Shown here: one piece after another, positions 1-11,077 of the stretch
Layout: each line of letters opens with the position of its first letter
How positions within the stretch are numbered: the stretch's first letter is position 1
Source of the DNA: Cheiracanthium punctorium
Taxonomy: Eukaryota; Arthropoda; Arachnida; Araneae; Cheiracanthiidae
Length of the DNA: 64,000 nt
Reading direction: 5' to 3'
Assembly (NCBI GenBank): GCA_038373885.1
Contig: JAWZYV010015836.1
Coordinates: 992,001-1,056,000 of the forward strand
Position numbers and translations under genes: made by a program
The notes under the pieces: generated by a model
Database searches by the model: none
Seen by the model: only the letters and a program-made list of their open reading frames with translations
What the model was told of the DNA's origin: nothing

Positions 1-669
1 TTATACTGTTTGGAGTAATATTTTTAAAAAGAAAAAAAAGAATGTCATTTATGTATGCATTTTATTTTTTTCTGAATTTGCATAAAAAAGCACTTATATT
101 TTACATATAAAAGCACATATCAAGATCCGCACATGATTAAAAAATTATTTTGAAAGATTAATAAAAAATATTACTTTTGTAAAGAATTAATTATAATGTC
201 ACTGTTTAAACTTATGTGAGAACATGTTTTTTTTTTTTTTTTTTTTACTTTGTTTGTTTCTTTGATTCAGAGGATTCTTTGCAGGATTAAAGCAGTAATA
301 TATTGAATAACTATTCCTGTACCTTAGTTCTTCATGTTTTAGGCAAATTGTATTTTTTCTTTTCTTTTGACAATTTTGAGTGTTTTCCATATCATGAAAA
401 CACGGTGTCAATTCCTTTCATTAGAAATTATATTTTCATCTAAAAGAAGTGTAAACTATGAATTTATTTCGTAAAATCATGTTCATCGGATGCATGGAAA
501 CTTTAAAATTATTTAGTACTTCATAAAAAAAAATATTTCTTTCTCACTTGTTTCGACTTGTTATGTGCCATTATAATGATATCTATAATCGATTACTACT
601 GCTCGAATAGAATCAATAATCACTTAATCGAATAGTTAATATTGTTGATTTTCATTATTTAAATGTTAA
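1..669. other. AT-rich non-coding stretch
   Basis: No gene seen. It is composed of AT-rich sequence with a poly(T) run at about 226-246. The minus-strand reading frame over 199-411 is lysine-rich, low complexity and has no splice or codon signal, so I do not treat it as coding. Confidence 0.6.
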
Positions 670-886
670 CTAAACTTTGGCACAGTACGTGTACGGCGTA
701 AACGACATGAATCGATGCATCCCTCCAGCCAGCAGGGGAGTTTTCAATCTGGCGGAAATGGGGTCATTGTCTGGGTTGTGTTCACATGAACTGAAATGGG
801 ACCCCTGGCACGTGTGATATTGTCCCTCACAGATGAACGTCACTGGGATATCCTTGATAACCATCTTCTCCCCCTCGAAAGAACCC
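670..886 (-). CDS. Candidate terminal exon of an unidentified cysteine-containing protein
   Basis: On the minus strand an open frame of about 71 codons ends in TAA at 672-670. It is clearly more GC-rich and more complex than its surroundings. Four cysteines lie in the pattern CEGQYHTC, SSCEH and TYCAKV (last residues), with a Pro/Thr-rich tail. A pyrimidine-containing tract and AG at 888-887 could be the splice acceptor, giving an exon from 886 down to 670 in phase 1. An ATG at 864-862 sits inside the exon, and an in-frame TGA lies just upstream of the proposed acceptor (about 891-889), so it could instead be a short single-exon ORF. I do not recognise the family and see no membrane segment. 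No upstream exon could be assigned. Confidence 0.4.
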
Positions 887-1486
887 CTTCAAACGTTAAA
901 TAGACAACAAATATACATGTATCCGACATCTGACCCTTGTCATGGTGGGTTAACGCGAGTATAAAGTACTTGGTGAATACGGAAGTTAATGAATTGTGGG
1001 AGGTAGTTTAGTAGTTGTGGATAAATATGGCTTCACATCTCTTTGGCTGTCTTCTAGAGTCCATTGCAACACAAACTGTAGCCGTCATCAAAGGAAAGGG
1101 GGTTCTACACGCTACTAGATAGGTGTACCTAATTCAATTGCTCTTCAGTGTATAGAGTATATACAATCATATTACACATATTGTATGAAATGCAATAAAA
1201 AAATCTGAAATGAGTGTACGAGTTAAAATGTTCAGTTCTTAGTTTTTTTCATTTTAAGCCATTGTGTCATTTATCTGAAAATCTGTATAATATGGTTTTA
1301 ATAAAATTGCTTAGTTCCGATACCATTTAACAAATAAAGGAATACGTTCATAAAATATTTAAGAGATCTATACTATTGTAAGTCACAAAACACAGCTTAT
1401 TTTTTTCATCTGATGATAGCAAGGTAAATTTGCGAACTAACGAAATTCTGAAAAAAAGAGAAAAAGAAAATAATATCGGTTTATAG
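887..1486. other. Non-coding stretch, nothing recognised
   Basis: AT-rich, with no open frame of coding character. If the 670-886 exon is real, this would be intron sequence on the minus strand. Confidence 0.5.
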
Positions 1487-2636
1487 CCTTCGGTACCACA
1501 TCTGCACTAAAGTTTGCTGAAATTAGGAAAAGAATCGCATTTTTCAATATTTTTTATATTTTTAAATGCTTGTTTCTGAATATAATACCGCAAACAGTTA
1601 TGTATTCGATAAACAAAAAATAATACTCTAAAATTATGAAATTTCATCAACATCTTCCGGTTGCGCATTACCTAAAAAGTTAATGAGATTTTGATCAAAT
1701 TTACGAAAAATGATAGACTCTTGTTTAGGGGGGAAAATGCTATGTTATAATTTTTTCTTTGAAATCAAATTATTTTAAAACATAAGTAATGTTTGTAACC
1801 AGTATTTTTATTGATAAATTAAAGTTTTAACGTGAAGAATAGTAAATCCAAAATCATATTGAATACAACTGAACGTTTCCGTTTTCACTCATTCTTAGCT
1901 TAAGGTGCTTTGGAATCTGATTCATGAGTAAAGTTACATATGGTTTACATTAGCATTTCTTATAAAACAATGTCTAGTCTCAGCTCCACAATCTTCTCCA
2001 AGATTCTCTCAAGAATATTACTGATTCTTCAAGATTATGTGTGTTATTTTAGAATGTTTGAATGTTACATCCCACACACTTTGAGTTACTTAGCATTTGT
2101 GAGCATAAAATTGAAATTCTTTGTTAGAAACAGATATACATAAAAAATTGGAATAAAGATTTTTGATTTGACAAACACTTAGCTAAGAGTTGATGAAAAC
2201 GGACATGTTCAATTATGTTTAAAAATTGGAGCAATGACTCTCCACAAAAAAAACTGTATTTTATCAATAACTAAAATATCTGTTTACAAATATTCTTAAT
2301 GTTCTAATACATATTTTTAAACTTGTATTCAATAAAGAAAAAAGAACAGCAACAACAAAAATGTAAATTAGTACTTTTTGCCTTAAACTGAAATCTACCA
2401 CTGTATATAAATTTTTACGAAACTCTTTAAGACATTTTTAGGCAATGCGCTACCAGAAGATATTGATAGATTTAAATAATATTCCAACATTATTTCTTTT
2501 CGTTCAAAGGCTTAAGAGTTTCAGCTATTAGATTCAGAAACAGCATAATGTATTTTTTAAAATAATAAAAATACAACCAGAAACATGTATTTTTCTGAAT
2601 TTCGGCAAACTTTAGAGCACATGCGCTACCGGAAGA
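1487..2636. repeat. Long imperfect inverted repeat (foldback/MITE-like), about 1.15 kb
   Basis: The left arm (about 1487-1905) matches the reverse complement of the right arm (about 2176-2636) over almost its whole length. Corresponding landmarks are CTAAAGTTTGCTGAAATT at 1508 with its partner near 2597-2616; the CTTCCGGTTGCGCATTACC motif near 1651 with the partner near 2438-2462; TATTTTTATTGATAAA near 1803 with the partner near 2255-2270; and CATTCTTAGCTTA near 1890 with the partner near 2178-2190. Each arm also carries the CTTCCGGTAGCGCAT motif twice, about 164 bp apart. The unpaired centre is about 270 bp. It encodes no credible protein. It is most simply an old MITE or foldback transposon; target-site duplication is not clear. 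Confidence 0.6.
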
Positions 2637-3092
2637 TGTAATTCGAATTTAGTTCAGATTTCGACATCTTTTTAGTAACCCGAATTCACCACCTTTCCAT
2701 GGTATTACGAGTTGGGAAAAAAAAAAGTTAGCTCACCCTATCTTTTACAACGGAATTTAACACGTATGCAATACTTTTGTTTTCTCAGTGACATTACCTT
2801 TTCTTGAAGTAAACGGTGAAATAAATACTTAGAAAATATCAATTGAGAATAGAACTAATCTAAAATGAAATAAGAAAATGCTGCAATGTTGCAATGTTTT
2901 CAAAAACAGTGCAACAAGCTGGTTATAAAAAAAGGAAAAAAAAATATATTTGAGTTTTTTTAGGTAACTGAGCCTTAATTGAATTCATAAATTCTTATCA
3001 TTTCGCTGCGTAAATGACGTGACTGGAATCATTCCAAAACTGTTTTAAGCAGAAATCACAAAGCTTAAAGCTCTTGAACTTTTCGGTATAGA
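2637..3092. other. AT-rich non-coding stretch
   Basis: No gene or recognised repeat; contains short A runs near 2718 and 2930. Confidence 0.5.
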
Positions 3093-3490
3093 TTAAAGTA
3101 GTGAATGCTACGAAACGTACGTATTATTTCTTTCTATTTAGAATTTGCCTAAGAATCATTTTATAAAATATAAGGTACCATAAATCTTTACTAATGTTTC
3201 TCGATCGCACTATTTATTATTTGTTCAGAGAAAATAGGTGTATAGAAACGTATTTTGACATTCAGAAAATTACGGTAAAGGAATTGAGAGGTTAAAGTAG
3301 TGAAAGCTACGAAATGTACGTATTAGCTCTTTCTATTTAGAGTTTGCCTAAGAATTATTTCATAAAATATAAGGTACCTTAAATATTTACTAATGATTCT
3401 CGATTGCCCTATTTATTATTTGTTCAAAGAAAATAAGTGTATAGAAACGTATATCGACATTCAGAAAATTCCGGTAAAGGTATTGAGATA
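3093..3490. repeat. 199-bp tandem duplication (two copies)
   Basis: Two direct copies lie head to tail, starting TTAAAGTAGTG at 3093 and 3292. They are close to 90 percent alike by eye and share TCTTTCTATTTAGA, AAATATAAGGTACC, TATTTATTATTTGTTCA and GACATTCAGAAAATT. The divergence suggests an old local duplication. No coding potential. Confidence 0.75.
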
Positions 3491-5620
3491 CTTATTTCAG
3501 CAAATAGCATGAATTTGAGTGATTATAAATAAACATTCAAATCGGAATAGTGCTCAATTTATTAAAAGGTAAAAAAATACTGATTTTTTTTATTTAAATA
3601 ATTCCTTTTATGTCCAAATTTAATTTGAAGACTCATTTTACAAATAGTATGCATATTTCAATGAATGCATATTTCATGTGCGAATGTTTCAATTTCATTC
3701 GAACACGATAATTCAATAAATAAAATACTTCTAGAATGCATGAATGAAAACTTAGTGAAATTTATGTTTACGGTAAGAGAAATATAATCACCTGTCTTAG
3801 AACACTGTATTCATTATTCACTGGTTTTATTTTGAAAAAAATAAAACTCAGGTAAATAGGGCTAGACACGACTTTTTAGATAGTGGTTTCCATATGCAGT
3901 GACCTACAAAAGTCACGAAAGAAGATTTTTGAAGCTTACCATTGCAAAAATAGCTGTTACTGTGAAAGTCATGTTATCTAACTTTAAGAATATTTACCCA
4001 AAATAAATAGTTGCCAATTACATTTTTAACTTTTTCATATTTAATTAAACAATTTTACTTTTAAATTAACGAATTTTTCTTTAATGTGGATCTCATCTTG
4101 AATATAATTTTAACAATGTACCGAAAACATTAAAATATAAAAAAGTGTATATAACAATAATTCTTTTCACTACTTGAAGCTACAGTGTGCGCTACATTTA
4201 AAAGTAAATCTACCTTTTCTCAAAAACGCAACAATATACAGTTTTCAAATACACAAAACTATAAAATATTATAGCAAGAAAAAAATTAATGCAATTTTAA
4301 ATTTAGTCTAAATAAAAAAAAATAATAATAACTCGTACTTAAATTTATGCTGCAATACTTTTCTTTTTATAAAATCACAACAAGCTGTATGAATTATGTG
4401 AAACATATCAACTGTCAAATAATTTCTAATAGAAACATTCATAAATTGATGACTGTTTACAGCATCTTAAAAAAAAATCATTTTATTCAATAATGTTTCA
4501 CAACCCCAAACATACACTTGTTGTCATGCAAATTTGTAAAATAAATTAAAATAACTCTATACATTTACAAAAAAATAAGTATGACATGTTTCCTTAAATG
4601 TCAAAATTTAGTTTTAGAAACAAACATTATATTCTGAAAAGTAATATGTCGAATTTTTATTTCAACATATATTGTTACGCTACAATATTTCAATATACTT
4701 TATAAAATTTATGCTGTATAAAAGAAGTGTATTTTTAATGTATAAAGAAGTAAATCCGTCGAAATTAACATAGAGAAAACTGTTAACTTTCTCCGAATCT
4801 GAGTTCCAATAATTTCTAAATGTTGTAAAAATGTAAAAAAAAAACATTGTCGTAGTACCTAAAATAATGATAGATATTCTCAAACAACATATAATACGTA
4901 AGTAAACATTTATTTTTCATGACTTATAATAATTTAATATAAGTTTCTATGATTGCCAAACATAGAAAAGCGTGTAGTTGAATATTATCGCACATTGTGA
5001 AACAGGCATAGTACGGAAAACAAGAAAAGTAAGTAGATTTTGTAAACAAAAGAATAGGCAACGTAAAATAACATTTTAATACACTTTTATCTAAACGAAT
5101 TTCTTCTCCTATTGTGTTCCACGAAATTTTCTTTTCTCCGTCTTGGTTTGTAATTCCGTCTTTCGTTTGTAAACTAGAAAATCAAATACGAATTTTATCA
5201 GCTTTGTGAAAAATCTTTGAAACTTTGATTCCCGTAAAATGATTTGGAACTTTTTATCTGCAAGTAATAAATATCATATCAGTGTCAACATATTATGCAT
5301 GTTATTATAATTTTTTTTCTTGCTTTGTATGAAATGCTACTATGAATGTTTTACATAGACAAATTTTGCAGGCTTTTTTAAATCATAATTTACGTTCAGA
5401 AAAAAAAAATAAACGAATTAACTTGCGTATATACATAAAATCTGATAAAGATTTTACAGGAAAGATTATATCTAGGGCTAAAATGGCAATCGTATTTAAA
5501 AGCGGCGTCTTTCTACAGCATAAAAGCTTCAGCACCTTACGTTATTTATCAAGGTTTGGGCTCATTTACCAATGATTAAACGTATATGTTTTTTGTAGAA
5601 AGCATGTTGCTATAAATAGC
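3491..5620. other. AT-rich non-coding stretch of 2.1 kb
   Basis: Short open frames occur near 4680-4883 (minus) and 5342-5575 (plus), but both are AT-driven and lack splice or coding character. Nothing else is recognised. Confidence 0.5.
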
Positions 5621-5785
5621 GGGCAGTCTAGCTGGTGTAGTGGCTTACGAGCCATTATACCACACCTTAAGTCCTAGTTCGATTCTTGATAGCTTTCCTA
5701 TTATCTCGCCCTTCATTTCATAGGAATGACGCTGTGGACGCTTACTGGGTGTCTCCGTTATAAAACTGCAAATATTTCGGACGTC
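5621..5785 (+). repeat. tRNA-derived SINE, family 1
   Basis: Begins with a tRNA-like head: an A-box-like stretch (TAGCTGGTGTAGTGGCTTACG, read across 5629-5649) and a B-box-like AGTTCGATTCTT at 5697-5708. The body contains CCCTTCATTT, TAGGAATGACGCT and ends with CTGGGTGTCTCC near 5755. The same head and body recur in reverse orientation at 10931-11077, 23866-24008 and 39040-39185, which defines a dispersed family transcribed by RNA polymerase III. The copy is diverged. Confidence 0.65.
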
Positions 5786-7425
5786 ACGAAATTTTAACGT
5801 CACGAAGAATGAATCACTTCATTGAATATGACACGTCTTTATTGCTTGTGCATTAGAATTTATATTAACTCTTTGCTACTGTCATGTGTTTTCTACTGTC
5901 GACTGATTACCACGTTCTTTCTAACATTATTTCTTTATTCACATTATTGTTGCATAAACCGTTCGTTTAGAGGATGCTTCATATCCACTATCAGTGATAA
6001 AAAATATAAAATCTTCTTCGATATAATTTAGAGCTTTATTGGCCATTTCATGTTTTCTATAACCTTTACAATGTTAGCTTGCACATAATTCAACATGGCA
6101 TAGTGATTATCTACCAGCATTGCTCCTTGTTTTCTTTGAAAACAGAGGGGTACTTTCTGTGCAAGTAATAAGCATCATATCAGTGTCAAATCTTTCTCCT
6201 ATTATTAATATTAAATTGTTGTATTTTCTGTTTAAATAACATAGTATTTATTAATACACCTATAATCAAAATTACATATACAAAAACAAGAATCTATCTT
6301 TATTAAAAGTTTGCCTACGTAGCATGAAACTGAATGGATGAATTTGGCACGAAATTCTTTTAATCTGTTTTCAGTACACTAATTTATTTTTACTTGTTCA
6401 TTTCTAATAATTTTTTAATTGTAGTAACTGCCGTCACTTAGTCAACTTTTCTCATTTTCTACCTTCTTGTTGTCTGTAGTCAGTATAACCTTCCATATTT
6501 TATCAAAAGAAACGGAATTTGCCTCATCACGAACACCAAAAACAAACAAAGTTAAAACCTAAAATTAATATACAGTATGCCACTAAATTCCCTTCAAACT
6601 CTATCAATTTCGTGACGGCTGCTACTATAGTGATAAAATTGGGGTCTAGGTACAGTAATGTTGCCTTGCGCTAAACACAAAAATTGCATACAGAGGCACT
6701 TCTCGGATAAAGTTGAAGGTAGCGTTCTTATTTCAAAAATAGTACGAGGTACGGGAATAAGTCAGCTACGAAGTTGTTCAGCATAATCCATTTAATAAGA
6801 AAATATATCTCGCGCACATCAATCTGCACAATGATGGGCACGGCAATGCTACGAAGTTCAGTCATGAAACACACATTTCCGTCTTCAAACTTTCCAAAGT
6901 TGATCCTCCTGCTGACTTTTCCAAAGCTGATTAGGTTCATTTAATCTTCATGATCAACGTGTTTTCTGACGGCTAAAGAAAATACAGTCTCTGGTCGGTA
7001 ATCCCCGCAGCACATTGTACAACATCACTAGTAGCAAGTTGTCACAAGTATACGTTATATGTTTGAACACCTTTAAATTTTACGTTTTCTACTTTTAACA
7101 GTTTTTACTATTCCTTCGATTAAATTTTTCAGAATTCTTAATTACCAACCCTCATTCTAAAAGGTGTTATGCTCTTGTTTCTTACCTTTCAACTTTGATA
7201 TTGGATACCAACTGTACAATTTTCTGGTTAATCCATACAAAGCGGGACAAAATAGGAGAAAATTATCTGAAACAATACAACGGGATTAGCACATCGACTC
7301 AGCTTTCCCCGTATCCAATGTGCCTACTGGCCCAAAATATAATTTTACGCAAAATGCGAGACACATCTTTCTAAATGTAAACAATGGAAATAAATTATGT
7401 TTGGAAAACAAAAGTTAATCAAACA
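5786..7425. other. Non-coding stretch, nothing recognised
   Basis: AT-rich with a few higher-GC patches (6600-6960). The minus-strand frame over 6728-6940 has no family resemblance I can see and is left unannotated. Confidence 0.4.
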
Positions 7426-7559
7426 CTATAAAAAAAACTGCACAGTTAAATTGCAAGCCTTAAGAGGCGCAATATTGTTAAGACAATATATAAAAATAAT
7501 GTAGAAAAATAATGAAGCAGCAAAAAAGAACTTGTCAATGCAAATAAAGTGAAAATCTT

Positions 7560-7714
7560 GGTAAATATCCTCTGAAGATGGGTAACGCTGCAAAACTGCA
7601 ACAATGAAGGAAACAAGAAGCAAGTCTTCCTGTGTGACTGGTTTGCCCAATCTATTCACAAGCAGGGGAATTATGAGAACTGCACCTATTACCCCTGAAG
7701 CTAAGTACGGTCGC
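7560..7714 (-). CDS. Candidate exon of a membrane carrier (SLC46/MFS-like)
   Basis: On the minus strand an AG at 7716-7715 precedes an open frame reading RPYLASGVIGAVLIIPLLV and then NRLGKPVTQEDLLLVSFIVA, followed by VLQRYPSS. This gives two hydrophobic helices joined by a short polar loop. The glycine, PLL and Leu-rich pattern resembles the seventh/eighth transmembrane region of major-facilitator carriers such as SLC46 (proton-coupled folate transporter relatives). That family link is by eye only. The frame stays open down to 7426 but becomes low-complexity there, so the true donor is uncertain; no good GT donor is visible. Adjacent exons were not found. Confidence 0.35.
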
Positions 7715-7795
7715 CTATATGATGCAGTTTTTACATATCTTTTGCTTTACTTGCTTGGACAAGAAATTTACGTTATATTTTCCAACAATACGTGA

Positions 7796-10700
7796 AAATT
7801 ACGAATTTCCATTTTTGTTTTCTCTATCTCTTTTTAATATTCTATACTTAGGAGAAACTATCCGCAAAATTTATAAAACAATCAGAATACAATTTTAAAA
7901 CTATTCTATACATGCTATGAAAGTTTGTTTCACACTCTCCATCACGTAAATGCTTCATTTAAACATGTCAGTGTACTATAAGTATATATGAGGAGACCAC
8001 AATGTTTTCTGAAATAGTTTATTGTTCAAACAGAAATACGTTGTAGCTTCCATTTATCAAACACATTAAATGCCGAAGGAAATAACTGAATAACATTTCT
8101 CTTTGAATTCCTTGTGATGTCTTTGAGTCGTAGCGGATATCAACGGGAGAAATTTAGGGATGAATTATTTGAGTTGAGTTGTTTTCAGGAAGATGTCTAA
8201 GCTTCCTAAAGGAAATAACTTCAGTCTTCTTTCAAACACAAGAAATCCGTTTTGTTATTTTTGTTGCTTATCAATGTGTTGAATTGGAAGATTTGATGAG
8301 ATAAATGCGAAATAAGTATTGTATTCCAACTTTTTTTCTGCTTAACTTTATTGCAATTTTTATCACACTAACAAATAAATGTATACAACAAGTGTATATG
8401 GTTGTATAGAGGGTGGTAAGGAAAAACTTTGTACATTTATCAAGTGATGAAAGTTTCTAAGTCAGCCACCCAATAAAGAATCTTCAATTAAGGCAGTAAG
8501 CATTTTAAAAGCAAATAAATAATAAGTCACAGAACTGCTATATAATTTACACACAATCAAACATACCTTAAAACTTAAAGAATAAATTTAATCATTTGTT
8601 TCTTATTGCACTGAAATCAATAATATTTTATTTTATGTCATAGCAACGGACATTTTATAAAGACATGTCTAAACAGCGTATACTCTCTTCATACATTTTG
8701 TCTGTTTTCCAAAGCTGAATACCATTTCAAAGCAAGTTTATTGTTCTTGCCATCTTTTAAATATTATTATATTTTAATTCTAGGGTACATGAATAGAACA
8801 TATAACTTAAATTTCTTTCTAGTGTTACTGAAGCAGATGATTATTTGCAGGATTAACCTACAGATAAATGAATCAAATATAAATATTTAATTATTACATA
8901 AATATATTTAAAATTATATTGCGGAAAAGTGCCTTAACTTGCAGTTAAAACACAATGATTTCGCTTTATGAGTGGGGGGAAATATACGCTGTAACTCTTT
9001 TTACTTTGTCTCTAGGGTTCTACTTGGCCCAAAATAGAAAATGATTACTAAGCACGGATACCACAAGTTGAGCTTTCCAGGTTTGCATAATAACTGGCTT
9101 TTTGACCAGGCTGCTGCCACGATTGTTTTGTAAAGAGATCCCACCTGAAAAATAGTTAGAATAATCAACAATCGGATTGACAACGTGAACAGTATTTGCA
9201 ATACGAAAATAAAAGTTCATGTTATTAAAACTCAAATAATGAGAAAAAATAACTCTGTTTACCATTCGAATTTTATATTTGTTACAGAATTATATAAAGA
9301 AACTAAATTAAGGAACGAAAAGTATAACAAAAATGTTATAAAGTTTGTAATAAAGCCTCGCTGTTCTACTTAATTTTCAGTTATTATTTTTGCTCTTTAC
9401 ATCAGATTGATTAATCTTTTTATACTTGTGTAAATCATATGCTTGCTTCGTATAAAACTTCTTCTACATATTTGTTAAAACAGAGTAATTAAATTTTATT
9501 CTAGAAATATTCACAGACGCGTAACCCATACGTCGTTAGTTTACATTAAACATGTGAGGGGAAAATGTCACGTAAGTTGTGTTCTACAAAATATGAACAA
9601 TAATCAACGGATGAAATTTCCATGCGTCTCATTGCATGTTTCTTTTAAAAAGTATAATGAATTTTCAAATGCTACTGTAAAATTTCCAATAGTATTTCCA
9701 AAAACCTTAAACTTTTTTAAAAATTTGTTAACTATGCTGCATTGCATGAAAATCCTCAGTTTTTCTTGAACAGACTGTGAAATAGTAATTGCAATGATTT
9801 TCTTTATTAAGAAATTCAAGGTTTTTGTATTATTAATGTGTTTGTCTATTCCATAGAGAATATTATAAACGCATTTTAAATGCATTTAGGGACATTTTAA
9901 TTAAATTGTAGTAGTACTAGTATGATTAAAAATCATAATTCTTAATAAATAAAATAAAATTAACATATCTTCTAATGCTTATAAAAAGCAGAAATACACA
10001 TATATAACTAATATAACAATAATAACAAAACACTTGAATAAAAAATATAATAATAAATAACAAATATAACATTAAAATAATTTGCGAAATGAAATACAAA
10101 TATGAAAAGTACTCACAAGATAATAAAAACAAACTCACATTTCTAATTACATAAAGTGTTACATAAAACATCAACGCTCTTAGTTGTAAATTTTATCATT
10201 CTTATAAGATATAAATAATTTTATATTGAGGATGATAATACCTTTCAACAAAAAAAAATAGCAGTACTTTAAAAGATAATTTGCCTGATAGGATTTTAGT
10301 ATATGCCAGCTTTAGTATTTCTCATAGGACTATTATGTAAATAACCTTATATTTATTTTGTAATCAATATACTTTAATTAAGATGAAAGTATAAGAGGAG
10401 CTTCCATTGGGAGTAAAGCTTCCAAAACATTAATATACAAAATATGAATTTTCAATTATGTTAAAAGTAATCTATTCATTTGGTTCACTTTTCGATAGCT
10501 TTTATTAAAATGAATTGAGGGAGCTTAAAATACTATGAAAATGTTTTTTTTTTTTTTTTCGTTTGCTACATGCATTGCTAAATTAAAGTTCCTCTTGCAA
10601 CTACATATAGACCTCTAAATGTTTTCCCACTGAAATTACATGTATTCATTAAAGCGACTTAACGTAATCTATGCACTTGAAAGAAACATAGTTGAATAAA

Positions 10701-10930
10701 CTGAAAGTAGTGAAGAAGCACTTTTAACAAGAGCTTCATTAATTTCAGTACATTCTTCGATATCACTCGATTCTTCCGAGCAATATTACCACGTGACAAA
10801 ATTTCATCGTGATTTTAAACTTCGAGATATCCCAAGATCGAATCTTCGTTTATCCATTGTTGAACATTTTTTTCCACATTGGACATAAGCGTATTCGCCA
10901 CTATTGAGGTCCGAACTTCTGGTTATTTTA
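7796..10930. other. 3.1-kb AT-rich stretch without a supported gene
   Basis: Contains several short AT-rich frames (9185-9373, 9554-9885, 9926-10174) without coding character and a poly(T) run at 10543-10559. Near 9144 on the minus strand there is a good-looking splice acceptor (TATTTTTCAG) but no frame downstream that I can interpret. Confidence 0.45.
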
Positions 10931-11077
10931 CTATGGAGGCACCCAATGGGCGGCTAGCGTTGCACCTTCTGAAGCGACGGACAATTTAACACCCAAGCTC
11001 ATAATGGGATTCGAACTGGGACCCAAGGTGTGATAGATCGGTTCTTAAGACACTACACCACCTGAGCGGCGTGTTGA
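10931..11077 (-). repeat. tRNA-derived SINE, family 1
   Basis: Reverse-complement copy of the family seen at 5621. On the minus strand the head reads GCTCAGGTGGTGTAGTG, with the B box AGTTCGAATCCC near 11010; the body has TTGTCCGTCGCTTC and CCCATTGGGTGCCTCC before 10935. Confidence 0.7.

Noticed and set aside
199..411. Minus-strand open frame rich in Lys and Asn
   Set aside because: Low complexity driven by a poly(T) run; no splice signals or family features.
5621..5710. Functional tRNA gene
   Set aside because: The tRNA-like heads here and at the other SINE copies lack a paired anticodon stem and are joined to a SINE body.
9001..9144. Minus-strand exon after a good acceptor at 9144
   Set aside because: All three frames are partly open and none gives a recognisable protein; no donor with good consensus.
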